DNA of 64,000 bases from Shinella zoogloeoides (GCF_030733845.1 NZ_CP132311.1:1491501-1555500); one strand, 5' to 3'; shown: positions 33,225 through 41,079, counted from the first letter of the stretch. Numbers and translations are program-made. The notes: generated from the letters alone by a model not told the origin.

Positions 33225-34484
33225 ATGCTGACGGACGCTCAAATCAAGAAGGCCAAGCCAGCTGAGAAGGCGTATCGCCTTGTCGACGGCAACGGCCTGC
33301 ACCTCTTCGTGACGCCTTCGGGAGGAAAATTGTGGCGCTACCGCTACAAAGTCGAGGGGGTAGAAAAGCTCCTCACGCTTGGTAAATACCCGCTCGTCAG
33401 CCTTCAGGATGCACGTGCAGCTCGTGACACCGCCAAGTCCCATCAGCGCGCCGGGAAAGATCCTGGCGTCGTCAAGAAAATCCAGAAACTGACCGGCGGC
33501 CGAAGCGGCAAGGCCACTTTCGAAGAACTCGCCCGCGAATGGCATGCCTTGCAAAAACCTCGCTGGGTTGAGCGCCACGCCGACGACGTTCTAAATTCTC
33601 TGGAGCGCGACGTCTTTCCTCACCTCGGCGACCTGATACCCGCCGAAATAACACCCGCTACCGTGCTCGGCGTCCTGCGAATGACCGAGAACCGGGAAGC
33701 AAAGGAGACCGCCCGCCGTCTCCGGCAGCGAATATCCGCTGTGTTCGTCTATGGCATCGCGTCGGGCCGCGCTGATCACGACCCTGCAGCCATCGTTACC
33801 AAGGCAATGGCGCCCTTGAAAAAGGGCAAGCAGCCCGCAGTGATCGATCTGGAAGGCGTACAGGGGATGCTAAGGCAGACCGAGGGCGTTCCCGCCTACG
33901 GAGTAACGAAGCTCGCCGTTCGCCTCCTGGCGCTTACTGCGGTGCGTCCTGGCACGCTGGCGACGACGCCCTGGTCGGAATTCAACGACTTGGATGAGAA
34001 GGAACCGATCTGGCGTGTACCTGCCGAACGGATGAAGGTGAAACTAGAGCACAAGAACGACGAGGCGCGCGACCATCTCGTGCCACTCTCGCGCCAGGCC
34101 GTCGAGGTTATTGCCGCAGTTCGGTCTATCACAGGAAAGGGGCCTTTCGTCTTCCCGAACGCCAGGCACGCGCACAAGCCGATGAGCGAGAACGCCATGG
34201 GTTATTTGCTGAACCGCGCCGGCTATCACTCCAAGCATGTGCCGCACGGCTTCCGGTCCAGCTTCTCGACGATCATGAACGAGCGGTTCCCCGCCGATCG
34301 CGCCATCATCGACTTCATGCTGGCCCATGTCCCGAAGGACAAGGTCGAAACCGCGTACAACCGAGCCCTCTATCTGCAGCGCCGAATTGCTTTGGCGCAG
34401 GAGTGGGCAGATCTCCTCATGAAGGAAGCCCCGCCAGCGGTGGACTTGCTGAAGGGGCCAGTGAAGATACTGAAGCGGAGGTAA
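33225..34484 (+). CDS. Tyrosine recombinase / prophage integrase (P4-like)
   Basis: Site-specific recombinase of 419 residues. The N terminus MLTDAQIKKAKPAEKAYRLVDGNGLHLFV is the DUF4102 arm-binding domain, residues about 95-190 form the core-binding SAM-like domain, and the C-terminal catalytic domain is seen in ALTAVRPGTLA (first Arg), HGFRSSFSTIMNE (His-x-x-Arg) and the final Tyr region ETAYNRALYLQRR. P4-type integrases typically use tRNA genes, which fits the adjacent tRNA-Ser. ATG 33225 is used; the frame continues back into the tRNA but that part is not coding. Confidence 0.94.
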   Translation: MLTDAQIKKAKPAEKAYRLVDGNGLHLFVTPSGGKLWRYRYKVEGVEKLLTLGKYPLVSLQDARAARDTAKSHQRAGKDPGVVKKIQKLTGGRSGKATFEELAREWHALQKPRWVERHADDVLNSLERDVFPHLGDLIPAEITPATVLGVLRMTENREAKETARRLRQRISAVFVYGIASGRADHDPAAIVTKAMAPLKKGKQPAVIDLEGVQGMLRQTEGVPAYGVTKLAVRLLALTAVRPGTLATTPWSEFNDLDEKEPIWRVPAERMKVKLEHKNDEARDHLVPLSRQAVEVIAAVRSITGKGPFVFPNARHAHKPMSENAMGYLLNRAGYHSKHVPHGFRSSFSTIMNERFPADRAIIDFMLAHVPKDKVETAYNRALYLQRRIALAQEWADLLMKEAPPAVDLLKGPVKILKRR

Positions 34485-34486
34485 AC

Positions 34487-34717
34487 CTATTCGGGGTGGT
34501 GGATCGGCAAAGCGCTGATCCACCTCTGCACGTCCGACATTTTCCACCGAACGACGTTGCCGCCGAGGTTAAGCGGCCGCGGGAATTCGCCGGCATCCAT
34601 CTTGCGATAGATGGTCGTCGAGCCGAGCGTGGTCACTTTCATGACGTCCCTCAGGCGGAGCAACGTTTCAATCGGCTCGCCCGCCGGCGCCGGTGAGGCT
34701 TCGGGCGAAACGCTCAT
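34487..34717 (-). CDS. AlpA-family DNA-binding protein (probable excisionase/regulator)
   Basis: A 76-residue winged-helix-type protein with the AlpA signature LLRLRDVMKVTTLGSTTIYRKMDAGEFPRPLNLGGNVVRWKMSDVQRWI. Such proteins activate or serve as excisionases for P4-like integrases. The gene ends two bases from the integrase stop in convergent orientation. It is the last member of a minus-strand chain; its ATG overlaps the preceding stop as ATGA. Confidence 0.88.
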   Translation of the reverse strand: MSVSPEASPAPAGEPIETLLRLRDVMKVTTLGSTTIYRKMDAGEFPRPLNLGGNVVRWKMSDVQRWISALPIHHPE

Positions 34718-34890
34718 CGGCCGTTCTCCCCTGCCATGAGTTTGTATGCCGGCGCGTACACGCGGACGTCCTCGATCTCGTCGTCTTCGAGGTCGAAGTC
34801 ATCATCCATGGCGTCGAGAAGGTCGATTGCGTCGTGGATCCACCGCTCCAGTTCGGAACGGCGGAAGTTTTCGATGGCGAGGCTTCTCAT
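34714..34890 (-). CDS. Small acidic prophage protein (58 residues)
   Basis: Reads MRSLAIENFRRSELERWIHDAIDLLDAMDDDFDLEDDEIEDVRVY..., strongly acidic in the middle. It overlaps both neighbours by four bases (ATGA), which supports it as a real gene despite its length. No family is recognised. An acidic DNA-mimic role is conceivable but unsupported. Confidence 0.6.
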   Translation of the reverse strand: MRSLAIENFRRSELERWIHDAIDLLDAMDDDFDLEDDEIEDVRVYAPAYKLMAGENGR

Positions 34891-35162
34891 TCCGCCGCCC
34901 TCTTCATGAACCCCGGCCGGTCCAGAGGCTCGGCCAGAACCGCCAGCATTGCGACTTGGCCGGAGACGATCTTGGCGAGGGCATAGGCGCGGTCGAGTTC
35001 GTGGTTGCGTACCTCGCCGGTGCCGAAATCCATCTCGGCCATATGAAAGACCATGCATTCGGTCAGGTGGTGCAGATCGTGCAGCGCATAAAAGAGATCG
35101 GAGAGTGACAGCTTTTCCTCGTCGACCGTCACAGAAAGAGAGGGGAACAGGTTGGAGCTCAT
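34887..35162 (-). CDS. Prophage hypothetical protein (91 residues)
   Basis: A 91-residue soluble protein, MSSNLFPSLSVTVDEEKLSLSDLFYALHDLHHLTECMV..., with a His-rich helical segment (ALHDLHHLTE). ATGA overlaps tie it to the genes on either side. No recognised domain. The reading frame continues upstream, but only from this ATG does it match the chain of overlapping starts. Confidence 0.65.
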   Translation of the reverse strand: MSSNLFPSLSVTVDEEKLSLSDLFYALHDLHHLTECMVFHMAEMDFGTGEVRNHELDRAYALAKIVSGQVAMLAVLAEPLDRPGFMKRAAE

Positions 35163-35461
35163 AGGCTTGTCCTCCGCTTGTACTCGGCATCGAGCCACCC
35201 GAGCGCTGCCTTCATCATTGCGGGAATGCGCGGCGTGTCGCCGGCCTCGTAGTCCTCGATGGCGAGCTTCAGCGCGTCGATGGCCTCGCACAGGTCGACC
35301 GCCGGCCGATCCCATTTTTCGATCTTCTCGATGAGCGGCCAATAGGTGACGGGAAATTCTGTGTCGGTGCCGCGCTCTTCCGCCTCCCTTTGATTGGCGA
35401 GCTGTGTGAACATCTCCGCCCGATAGCGGTAGATGGTCGCGGTGAGGGAAAGTTCGGTCAT
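35159..35461 (-). CDS. Prophage hypothetical protein (100 residues)
   Basis: A 100-residue protein, MTELSLTATIYRYRAEMFTQLANQREAEERG..., mostly helical, with a central EKIEKWDRPAVDLCEAIDALKLAIEDYEAG segment. It overlaps both neighbouring genes by four bases. No known domain or membrane segment. Confidence 0.68.
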   Translation of the reverse strand: MTELSLTATIYRYRAEMFTQLANQREAEERGTDTEFPVTYWPLIEKIEKWDRPAVDLCEAIDALKLAIEDYEAGDTPRIPAMMKAALGWLDAEYKRRTSL

Positions 35462-36105
35462 GCCGATGCCCTCCCATCCAGATAGGCCAACGCGGCACGA
35501 AGGGCGCCCTCAGCGACCATGTCGTGGATAGCATCCTCGTCGAACGCAAGACGGATTGCTTCACGGACGCCGGCAACGCTGGTGACTGTCGGTGCCGCCT
35601 CGATCAGCAAGTCTTTTTCCTTGCCGTAGACCGCATCAATGAGGGCGTTCTCCTCGGCGAGGCTCACGTCTTCGCCGATTTCCAGATCGTTAAGCGCGAC
35701 GACTGCTTTCCGATAGGCGGTGATCGCCACCAGAAGCGGGTCCTCAGCCGGCGCCATGGCCGGAGCCAGATCGATGAAGGAGGCGACGAACTCCACTGCT
35801 TGCTCAAAGCTGAGATCGCCGGAAGCCTTCCGCGCGGCGAGGTATCGCGCCTTGAGCAAGATCGTGTTGATTGAGGTTGCCGGGTGGCTGGCAATCTCGA
35901 AGTATCCGTCGTTTCCCTTCTGCGACAGCGCGTCCCCGCCGGCATTCTTGAACGCCACGGTGTCGTCGTCGTGCTTGCATAGAAGCGCCGAGAATCGCGC
36001 TTCGATTTCGATATGCTCGTTGATGAGCTTGGTCAGGCTTTCCAGCTCGGCCGGGTTGTCCATCGGAAGAACCGGGAGCGTCGGGTCAAAGACAAAGGGT
36101 TTCAT
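35458..36105 (-). CDS. Prophage hypothetical protein (215 residues)
   Basis: The longest gene in the minus-strand chain, 215 residues, acidic and helical. It contains repeated segments reading EARFSALLCKHDDDTVAF and LKARYLAARKASGDLSFEQAVEFVASFIDLA. Its C terminus (IRLAFDEDAIHDMVAEGALRAALAYL) resembles that of the following gene product (ALKLAIEDYEAGDTPRIPAMMKAALGWL), hinting at a shared small helical unit. Overlaps of four bases on both sides. Function unknown. Confidence 0.7.
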   Translation of the reverse strand: MKPFVFDPTLPVLPMDNPAELESLTKLINEHIEIEARFSALLCKHDDDTVAFKNAGGDALSQKGNDGYFEIASHPATSINTILLKARYLAARKASGDLSFEQAVEFVASFIDLAPAMAPAEDPLLVAITAYRKAVVALNDLEIGEDVSLAEENALIDAVYGKEKDLLIEAAPTVTSVAGVREAIRLAFDEDAIHDMVAEGALRAALAYLDGRASA

Positions 36106-36545
36106 CGAGCGCCCTCCAAATCCAAGACGGTGACGCTGAGCTGCGCGGACGCTGCGACAAACCGGGGAAGGTCTTCAGAATATTCCGCGGCGCGCTGGAT
36201 CAGCAGCCACGCGCGGTCCTCTGCGTCTTCCGCGGTGCGCGGCCTTGCATCCTTGGCAACCTGTTCGACCATGGCGATGCAATCGTTGAAATGGTCGAGT
36301 AGGCCGTCGCCGATCTGGCCGGCGGCATTGTAGCCGTAGGTTTTGCCGGCAAATCGCTCCTGGTTGAGGAGCCCGAGGGCAACTTCGCTGACGGTGACAA
36401 ACATCGCCATCAGCGCGCGCAGTTCCTTCATGGAGAGTTTCTGTACTTCCTCCACGCTGAGCCGGTGCCGGATCTCGGGCCGATCGGTCCCCATGATCAG
36501 CGTTGAAATTTCGGGCACAGTTGTGCTATTGGACTGCTTGTCCAT
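36102..36545 (-). CDS. Prophage hypothetical protein (147 residues)
   Basis: First gene of the overlapping minus-strand chain. The ATG at 36545 is preferred because AGGA lies eight bases ahead; ATG 36554 is too close to that site. The protein is helical (LSVEEVQKLSMKELRALMAMFVTVSEVALGLLNQERFAGKTYGYNAAGQIGDGLLDHFNDCIAMVEQVAKDA) and unrecognised. It lies 76 bases downstream of the ribbon-helix-helix gene on the same strand and is probably controlled from the inverted-repeat region beyond it. Confidence 0.7.
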   Translation of the reverse strand: MDKQSNSTTVPEISTLIMGTDRPEIRHRLSVEEVQKLSMKELRALMAMFVTVSEVALGLLNQERFAGKTYGYNAAGQIGDGLLDHFNDCIAMVEQVAKDARPRTAEDAEDRAWLLIQRAAEYSEDLPRFVAASAQLSVTVLDLEGAR

Positions 36546-36621
36546 TTTTGACATCCTATGTGTCGATGTGGATCTCAGCAGCGGCGGGGATCGGTCGCCA
36601 AACTTCTTCCCCGCCTGCTGC

Positions 36622-36792
36622 TCACTCTCCGGCCGGTGCCGGCATTTCCTTTTCCAGTCCGACCTTTATAAGCTGGCGGATCGCTTCCGACCGGCTCCCG
36701 ATGCGTTTGCCGAAACGGTACGCCTCGATTCGCTGGAGCAAACTCGCCTCCATGACCATCGGGACGCGTTCCTCTTTCGGTTCCTTCTCCAT
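36622..36792 (-). CDS. Ribbon-helix-helix DNA-binding protein (56 residues)
   Basis: A short gene reading MEKEPKEERVPMVMEASLLQRIEAYRFGKRIGSRSEAIRQLIKVGLEKEM... . The pattern strand (VPMVMEASLL), helix (QRIEAYRFGKRIGS) and helix (RSEAIRQLIKVGLEKE) is a compact ribbon-helix-helix fold of the Arc/CopG type. ATG 36792 follows GGAG by six bases. It is divergent from another ribbon-helix-helix gene with a large inverted repeat between them, so it probably autoregulates the minus-strand operon. Confidence 0.78.
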   Translation of the reverse strand: MEKEPKEERVPMVMEASLLQRIEAYRFGKRIGSRSEAIRQLIKVGLEKEMPAPAGE

Positions 36793-36815
36793 GCTGCGCT
36801 CCGTAAATCGTTAAA

Positions 36816-36888
36816 TGATTAAGTTGCGCAAGAAAACGTTAACCTCTGTGTGATATCCCGTCAATCGTTTTCTTGCGCAACTTAATCA
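36816..36888. promoter_or_regulatory. 23-bp perfect inverted repeat between divergent ribbon-helix-helix genes
   Basis: Arms at 36816-36838 and 36866-36888 are exact reverse complements, separated by 27 bases. Each arm contains the core GTTGCGCAAGAAAAC, which itself holds the palindrome TTGCGCAA. A further ACCTCT/AGAGGT pair lies at 36842-36847 and 36888-36893. The element occupies most of the region between two divergent DNA-binding-protein genes and is a very likely operator and overlapping promoter region. Confidence 0.8.
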
Positions 36889-36906
36889 GAGGTGTATAAC
36901 TCTCCC

Positions 36907-37380
36907 ATGGCCAGACCCAAAAAGACCGAGGGCGAATTGAAAGATCAGCGTGTTCCGCTGGTCATGTCGCCGTCCGAACTTCAAGAACTCGATGATTGGA
37001 TGCACGAGAACCGCATCCGCTCTCGCGGCGAAGCGATACGGCGACTTTGTCAGATGGGCATGGCGTTTGATCGGAACTACGAACAGATAGATCAGGCTCT
37101 GAACGAAGTTGGCGAGCTCATCGGGAAATATCTCGATATTGTGCACGACGAGAAGGCCACTGCCGAGATGCTCGAAGAGTTCGTAAGCGGTGCGATCTAC
37201 CCGTTCTATGAGGCGCACAGAAGGTTTGCAGCCGCTGCCGTTCCTGCGGAACTTTACAAGGGCGGGCCAAACGTTAGCGCGGCGCGCGAGAAGGTTCTTG
37301 CCTGGGTTGAGGGCTCCCAACGAATTCACGACGATCTCCTCGCAAAATTCGAGGAGATTGATGCCGAGGCGGACGACTGA
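36907..37380 (+). CDS. Ribbon-helix-helix regulator with helical C-terminal domain
   Basis: A 157-residue protein. Residues about 12-50 (QRVPLVMSPSELQELDDWMHENRIRSRGEAIRRLCQMGMAF) form a ribbon-helix-helix DNA-binding domain like that of the divergent 56-residue gene. The rest is helical and may be for oligomerisation or partner binding. ATG 36907 gives MARPKKTEGE; a GTG at 36892 lies in the operator edge. It is transcribed toward the zinc-ribbon gene pair and is probably a regulator of this prophage segment. Confidence 0.78.
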   Translation: MARPKKTEGELKDQRVPLVMSPSELQELDDWMHENRIRSRGEAIRRLCQMGMAFDRNYEQIDQALNEVGELIGKYLDIVHDEKATAEMLEEFVSGAIYPFYEAHRRFAAAAVPAELYKGGPNVSAAREKVLAWVEGSQRIHDDLLAKFEEIDAEADD

Positions 37381-37698
37381 CGCATCAGGCCTCCTCCTCT
37401 CGTGTGCTTGCGTATGCGGGGGCGTTGACTAGCGTTGATGCGGCGTCGGTAAATGGCACGTCGACGTCCTGCGCAGCCGCGACGAACGAGGAGTGCGGCC
37501 AAGAGTTTGGCCATGGTGGTCAGTACGTTCATAACGGCTCCGGTTGCGGATTTAGTACATTATGTACGCACACCAAGTTTTGCGAGTCAAGTACGTTTTG
37601 TACGATGTGGGGCCGAAAAAATATTTCCACATTCGGCCGAGAATCGATTCGACTCACCGCGCATGTTCTGCTTTCAATAGGAACGAAAGGAGAACGAA
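37381..37698. other. Regulatory gap with two GTAC-N5-GTAC dyads
   Basis: A 318-base stretch in which I see no convincing gene. Its notable content is GTAC-ATTAT-GTAC at 37555-37567 and GTAC-GTTTT-GTAC at 37591-37603, 36 bases apart. The same dyad occurs next to the repressor gene at 41140-41152. A GGAG ribosome site lies at its right end for the next gene. Confidence 0.6.
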
Positions 37699-37935
37699 AT
37701 GGGCTTGGCGGTTCCTGCGGCGACAGCGCCGTTTACACTTCACTTGCGGTGCGACAACTGCATGCGGGAGAGCACGAGAGACATTCGCTTGCCGGTGGGC
37801 GAGGGCATTCCTCGCGATGCCGACGAGCTAATCGAGAGCGCCTTTCTCGGCGATCTGAAGTTCAATTGCCGGCCGTGTGGCGGCGTTATCGCGCAGCTCG
37901 TCGGCATCGAAGGAGGATACAGCTGTGGCTATTGA
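37699..37935 (+). CDS. Small zinc-ribbon-like prophage protein
   Basis: A 78-residue protein with two CxxC pairs, CDNC near residue 19 and CRPC near residue 57, suggesting a small zinc ribbon. An AAAGGAGAACGAA site precedes ATG 37699. It overlaps the following gene by 11 bases. Upstream GTAC dyads suggest control by the prophage repressor. Confidence 0.72.
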   Translation: MGLAVPAATAPFTLHLRCDNCMRESTRDIRLPVGEGIPRDADELIESAFLGDLKFNCRPCGGVIAQLVGIEGGYSCGY

Positions 37936-38233
37936 GCAAGACGTCCTGGAATTCATCATTGTGCCGCCGTACGAGCGCCGGGCGGCGATATTTGCGTCCA
38001 AGGAGAGGATGGAGGCCTATTTGGGCAACCGGTTCCCTGGCTACAGCTTCAAGATCGCGCGGCTTGGCCCGGTCGGCGATGATGAGGATTTTTGCATTCT
38101 GCCGGTAATGAACTTCATCGACGGGGAGGGCGTGTCGAGGATGTGCAATGAACCGAAGCCCTGGCTGATTGCGGAGATTGGCGTGACGTGCAGGGAGTTT
38201 GATGCCTGCGGCAGGCGTTCATTCGCGGCCTGA
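37925..38233 (+). CDS. Prophage hypothetical protein (102 residues)
   Basis: Starts at GTG 37925, eight bases after an AAGGAGG site, and reads VAIEQDVLEFIIVPPYERRAAIFASKERMEAYLGNRFPGYSFKIARLGPVGDDEDFCILPVMNF... . The protein has an alpha/beta look with no known motif. It is coupled to the zinc-ribbon gene by overlap. The frame extends further upstream but only this start has a ribosome site. Confidence 0.72.
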   Translation: MAIEQDVLEFIIVPPYERRAAIFASKERMEAYLGNRFPGYSFKIARLGPVGDDEDFCILPVMNFIDGEGVSRMCNEPKPWLIAEIGVTCREFDACGRRSFAA

Positions 38234-38308
38234 CGCCCACTAGAAAGTCCGCCGGAAGGGGCGGGCTAATGAAGGGAGCTAAAGAACCATGCCAGAGCGA
38301 GAATCCGC

Positions 38309-38956
38309 TCAGCGCTTGATGTGAAGTGTCGGAGTGCTGCAGTAGTGATCGAACTGCGAGGCAACGCAATTGCAGACGCTTCTCATCTGACGGAGCATTT
38401 TTCGGACGTCCGCGTGTGTGTACCTGCGACCGATGTTTGCCGCAGTATCCCGCCCGTGGGCAATTTGATTTCGATGGTCAACGACCTCATTGATCCGGGA
38501 GATGTGCTGCAGGTCGCGCACGAGACGGCGGCGTATATTGAAGACTGCAGCTATAGTCTGCAGGTGGCTATATCGGAAATGCGAACCATCATCGGGGATG
38601 TTGGTGTCCAACGCTATCTCTGCAGGTGTCTTCGCGGACGCTTTTGCGAACAGCTTTTGCCTCGCTCCCCAGACCCCTTTGGACCCCACATCGCGCACGG
38701 ATCGAAGTTCAGGGTCTAGGTAGAGTGATAGCAGCGTCGGCGTGAGGTCACTTACCCGATATCTTCGAGAGTTAACGGCATCAATTGCGAGCCGTACAGA
38801 ACTTCGGACTGTAAACTCATAAATTGAGTACGCCTCCACAAACATATGACCTTTGGCTGTTGCCCCAACCTGTCCTTTGAACGGTTTTGTTTCCGAAAAA
38901 TACGCGTCCGCTACTTCGAACCTTGCAGAAACCTCAGAGATTAGCGACTGGAACAT
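38309..38956 (-). CDS. HEPN-domain protein (MAE_28990/MAE_18760 type), probable toxin or RNase
   Basis: A helical protein of 215 residues (227 if it starts at TTG 38992, which has GGGAG ahead). The segment VDHRNQIAHGRDTAANIGRRYTHADVRKML contains the HEPN Rx4H motif (R162-N-Q-I-A-H167), the RNase active site in many abortive-infection and toxin proteins. It resembles the MAE_28990-type HEPN family, usually encoded beside a DUF262 gene, as here. The two genes overlap by 23 bases. Base composition is lower in GC than its surroundings, suggesting separate acquisition. Phage-defence or addiction function is inferred. Confidence 0.75.
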   Translation of the reverse strand: MFQSLISEVSARFEVADAYFSETKPFKGQVGATAKGHMFVEAYSIYEFTVRSSVRLAIDAVNSRRYRVSDLTPTLLSLYLDPELRSVRDVGSKGVWGARQKLFAKASAKTPAEIALDTNIPDDGSHFRYSHLQTIAAVFNIRRRLVRDLQHISRINEVVDHRNQIAHGRDTAANIGRRYTHADVRKMLRQMRSVCNCVASQFDHYCSTPTLHIKR

Positions 38957-40022
38957 ACGGCAGACCCAAAAAACGATCCCTGCAGAACTCAATACGCTCC
39001 CTTACTGCAGACCTGGTGTTTGTAGCTCCAGTTGTTGCCTTGCGAAGCTCAGGCGATGCCATCCAAACTTCGGTTTGGATGTTGTTAATTGTTCCAGCCT
39101 GACGCATTGCAAGCGCCGCCCCCACAGCCACCCCTTCAAAAAGGTTCAGAGGTGTTGTCCCCTTTCTCCCTGGCCGCAATATTCCGCCCGGGAAAACTGT
39201 AGCGAGCGCGCTGAATACACTCATGAACTCAGACTTGCGTGACAGCAGGTGGGGGCCGGTAAAATTCTCGCTGGCGTCCCGCATGTACCCGTCGAGGAAA
39301 TCTTCAACGCTATGATCGAATTTCTGATATCGATCTAGGAATGCGAAGAACCTCAGGACACATTCTTCGCGCGTTCCATCCATATCCTGCTTTGCTGTTA
39401 GCCTCACTGCGGTGTGGCATTCTGCGGTAGCCGCCAATTCCTCCAGCATACTGGCAAATGGACCATGGAAAACGCTATCTCGTATTTCCTGTTTTGTTAG
39501 TACAATCCCGCCCGTGTTCAATCGCTCAAACAAGTCAATTCGAAGAATTTTGTCGCTTTTGTCGTTAAGGACAACAACCTTAAGAGGGCGTGTTCGGAGG
39601 TGTTGCTGCAGGTGAGGGGGGAAATCATCAAAGGTGAGATCGTTGAAATGCGATAATTTCTCCAGCCCCGTAAGGACCAGCTTCTGGCCGACCTTCAGTT
39701 TGGAGCGCAGCTGCTCTGACCCAGCAAACTTCGCGACAGCGCTTAGGCGTTGAACACCGTCCACCACTTCCCAAGTATTGTCGGTATTTGTCGCCATAAA
39801 GAGGTTAGGAATAGGAATGCCTAATGCGAGAGACTCGATCAATTGAGAGCATCTTACTGGGTCCCATCGAAAATGACGCTGATATACGGGAGCAACTGAT
39901 ATTTGCTCATCACCCAACATTCGAAGCAACTCTTGCAGCTGAATATCGAATGTGTCGAAATCAACCGATCGGCGCTGCTCACTTAGCTGTAGGGCCAGCT
40001 TCTCAGTGCTAATTTGTGCCAT
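38934..40022 (-). CDS. DUF262 (ParB/GmrSD-N-like) protein paired with HEPN gene
   Basis: A 362-residue protein with the DUF262 fold. It shows APVYQRHFRWDP (residues about 44-55), EVVDGVQRLSAV (85-96; the DGQQR-like ParB/Srx nucleotide motif) and LFERLNTGGIVLTKQEIRD. DUF262 domains form the NTP-binding half of GmrSD-type restriction systems and occur in many defence islands. Here no GmrD HNH half is fused; the partner is the overlapping HEPN gene. The region is noticeably AT-richer than host genes. Confidence 0.85.
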   Translation of the reverse strand: MAQISTEKLALQLSEQRRSVDFDTFDIQLQELLRMLGDEQISVAPVYQRHFRWDPVRCSQLIESLALGIPIPNLFMATNTDNTWEVVDGVQRLSAVAKFAGSEQLRSKLKVGQKLVLTGLEKLSHFNDLTFDDFPPHLQQHLRTRPLKVVVLNDKSDKILRIDLFERLNTGGIVLTKQEIRDSVFHGPFASMLEELAATAECHTAVRLTAKQDMDGTREECVLRFFAFLDRYQKFDHSVEDFLDGYMRDASENFTGPHLLSRKSEFMSVFSALATVFPGGILRPGRKGTTPLNLFEGVAVGAALAMRQAGTINNIQTEVWMASPELRKATTGATNTRSAVRERIEFCRDRFLGLPYVPVANL

Positions 40023-40084
40023 TTACCCTCCTTGCCGCCTTTATACGGCGCTCAATCTGGTTCGCTGACGCTAAGGCCGCCCCC

Positions 40085-40339
40085 TTACGCATCGCCGTCC
40101 GGCCGAAGATGAATCTCAATCAATTCCCGTGCCGCATCGAACACGCCAGTGTCGTCATCGCCTTGGCCTTCCTCAAGCATTAGCAACGCATGCTCGTAGA
40201 TTTCCCGCTCGCCTTGTTCGTCTAGGATGCCCATACGTCGAAGGCGGAAGACAAGGGCAGCTGCTATTGCAGATGTGGCGAGCCCTACAGCTCCGGCGGA
40301 GAGGATGGCGGGATCGCGGGGCGGTATGGGTTTGCTCAT
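40085..40339 (-). CDS. Small prophage protein with one hydrophobic segment
   Basis: An 84-residue protein with a probable membrane helix near the N terminus (AILSAGAVGLATSAIAAALVF) and an acidic C-terminal half (LLMLEEGQGDDDTGVFDAARELIEIHL). It overlaps the repressor gene by four bases (ATGA), so it is co-expressed in the lysogen and could be a superinfection-exclusion protein. That role is inference from position and the membrane helix. Confidence 0.68.
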   Translation of the reverse strand: MSKPIPPRDPAILSAGAVGLATSAIAAALVFRLRRMGILDEQGEREIYEHALLMLEEGQGDDDTGVFDAARELIEIHLRPDGDA

Positions 40340-41079
40340 CTCTGGAACCCCGGCATCTCGTTCATAACCCGCCGCACAAGGCCGATAACCTGCACCGTCA
40401 CGCCGTCGTCGGCTTCGTGCTCCCGCTGGATGACGATCGGCTTATGCTTCGGATTGGTAGACCGCGGATGGAATTCCGTCCGATCGGAGTAAAGCTCCAA
40501 CTGCTTCACGGACCATTCGCGGAAATGCCCACTGTCGCGCGTGCGCTCGACGACCACAACCATGCCGGATTTCAGTTCGACCAGGTGCTCCACGTCATCG
40601 TAGGCGAGGCAGACGAGCCGATCGCCCTCAAGGATCGGACGCGGCTTCAAGTCGTTCATGCTATCGCCCGAGCAGTCGAAGAGAAGTTGTCGAGCGTTCG
40701 GGAAAAGATCGTCGCGAGGTAGGGCCACCTCGATCCGTTCGGACTGGTCGAATTCATCTATTTCGCGGAACGTGCCCGCTTCCACCCTTCCAGCGACGAG
40801 GCCGGCCGTCATGCCGACGCGCGATAATGATACTTCACTTAAAGCGCTATCGGTCATCGTCGCCTCGCCGTCGTTGAACAATATCCAGCCGGCGGAGACC
40901 CCAAACAGCTCGCCGTACTTTTCGGCGGCCTTCCTGGAAATCGGCCGGTTGCCGTTCTCATGACTAATAAGCGTGTTCCTGTTTATGTCTCGCGGGAAAG
41001 CACGAGCGGCTTCGCTCGGGCTGCTGAAGCCGGCCTTGGCTCGGGCTTCCTGAAGGCGATATCGCGGTTCGTTTTTCAT
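40336..41079 (-). CDS. Prophage repressor, XRE helix-turn-helix plus S24/LexA-like peptidase
   Basis: CI-type repressor of 247 residues from ATG 41079. Residues about 8-68 form an XRE helix-turn-helix (RLQEARAKAGFSSPSEAARAF, NTLISHENGNRPIS). The C-terminal S24 domain has the nucleophile S140 in CSGDSM and the likely general-base K192 in WSVKQLEL. Candidate Ala-Gly cleavage bonds lie in TAGLVAGRVEAG (residues 91-102). The catalytic residues are present, so SOS-induced self-cleavage is plausible. It is divergent from the truncated small gene at 41162, with GTAC-type operators between. Confidence 0.92.
   Translation of the reverse strand: MKNEPRYRLQEARAKAGFSSPSEAARAFPRDINRNTLISHENGNRPISRKAAEKYGELFGVSAGWILFNDGEATMTDSALSEVSLSRVGMTAGLVAGRVEAGTFREIDEFDQSERIEVALPRDDLFPNARQLLFDCSGDSMNDLKPRPILEGDRLVCLAYDDVEHLVELKSGMVVVVERTRDSGHFREWSVKQLELYSDRTEFHPRSTNPKHKPIVIQREHEADDGVTVQVIGLVRRVMNEMPGFQR

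Noticed and set aside
32361..33578. A 405-codon minus-strand frame spanning the tRNA-Ser.
   Set aside because: It runs through a tRNA, an attachment site and the integrase start. Only its last 70 codons, from ATG 32573 with a strong ribosome site, look like a real gene.
37404..38108. A plus-strand frame of 234 codons starting before the zinc-ribbon gene.
   Set aside because: It covers the two GTAC dyads and overlaps two better genes in other frames; its Cys/Arg/Ser-rich composition looks like an out-of-frame reading.
38321..38719. A 132-codon plus-strand frame opposite the HEPN gene.
   Set aside because: No ribosome site and no motif. The opposite strand has a recognisable HEPN signature, so this is shadow.
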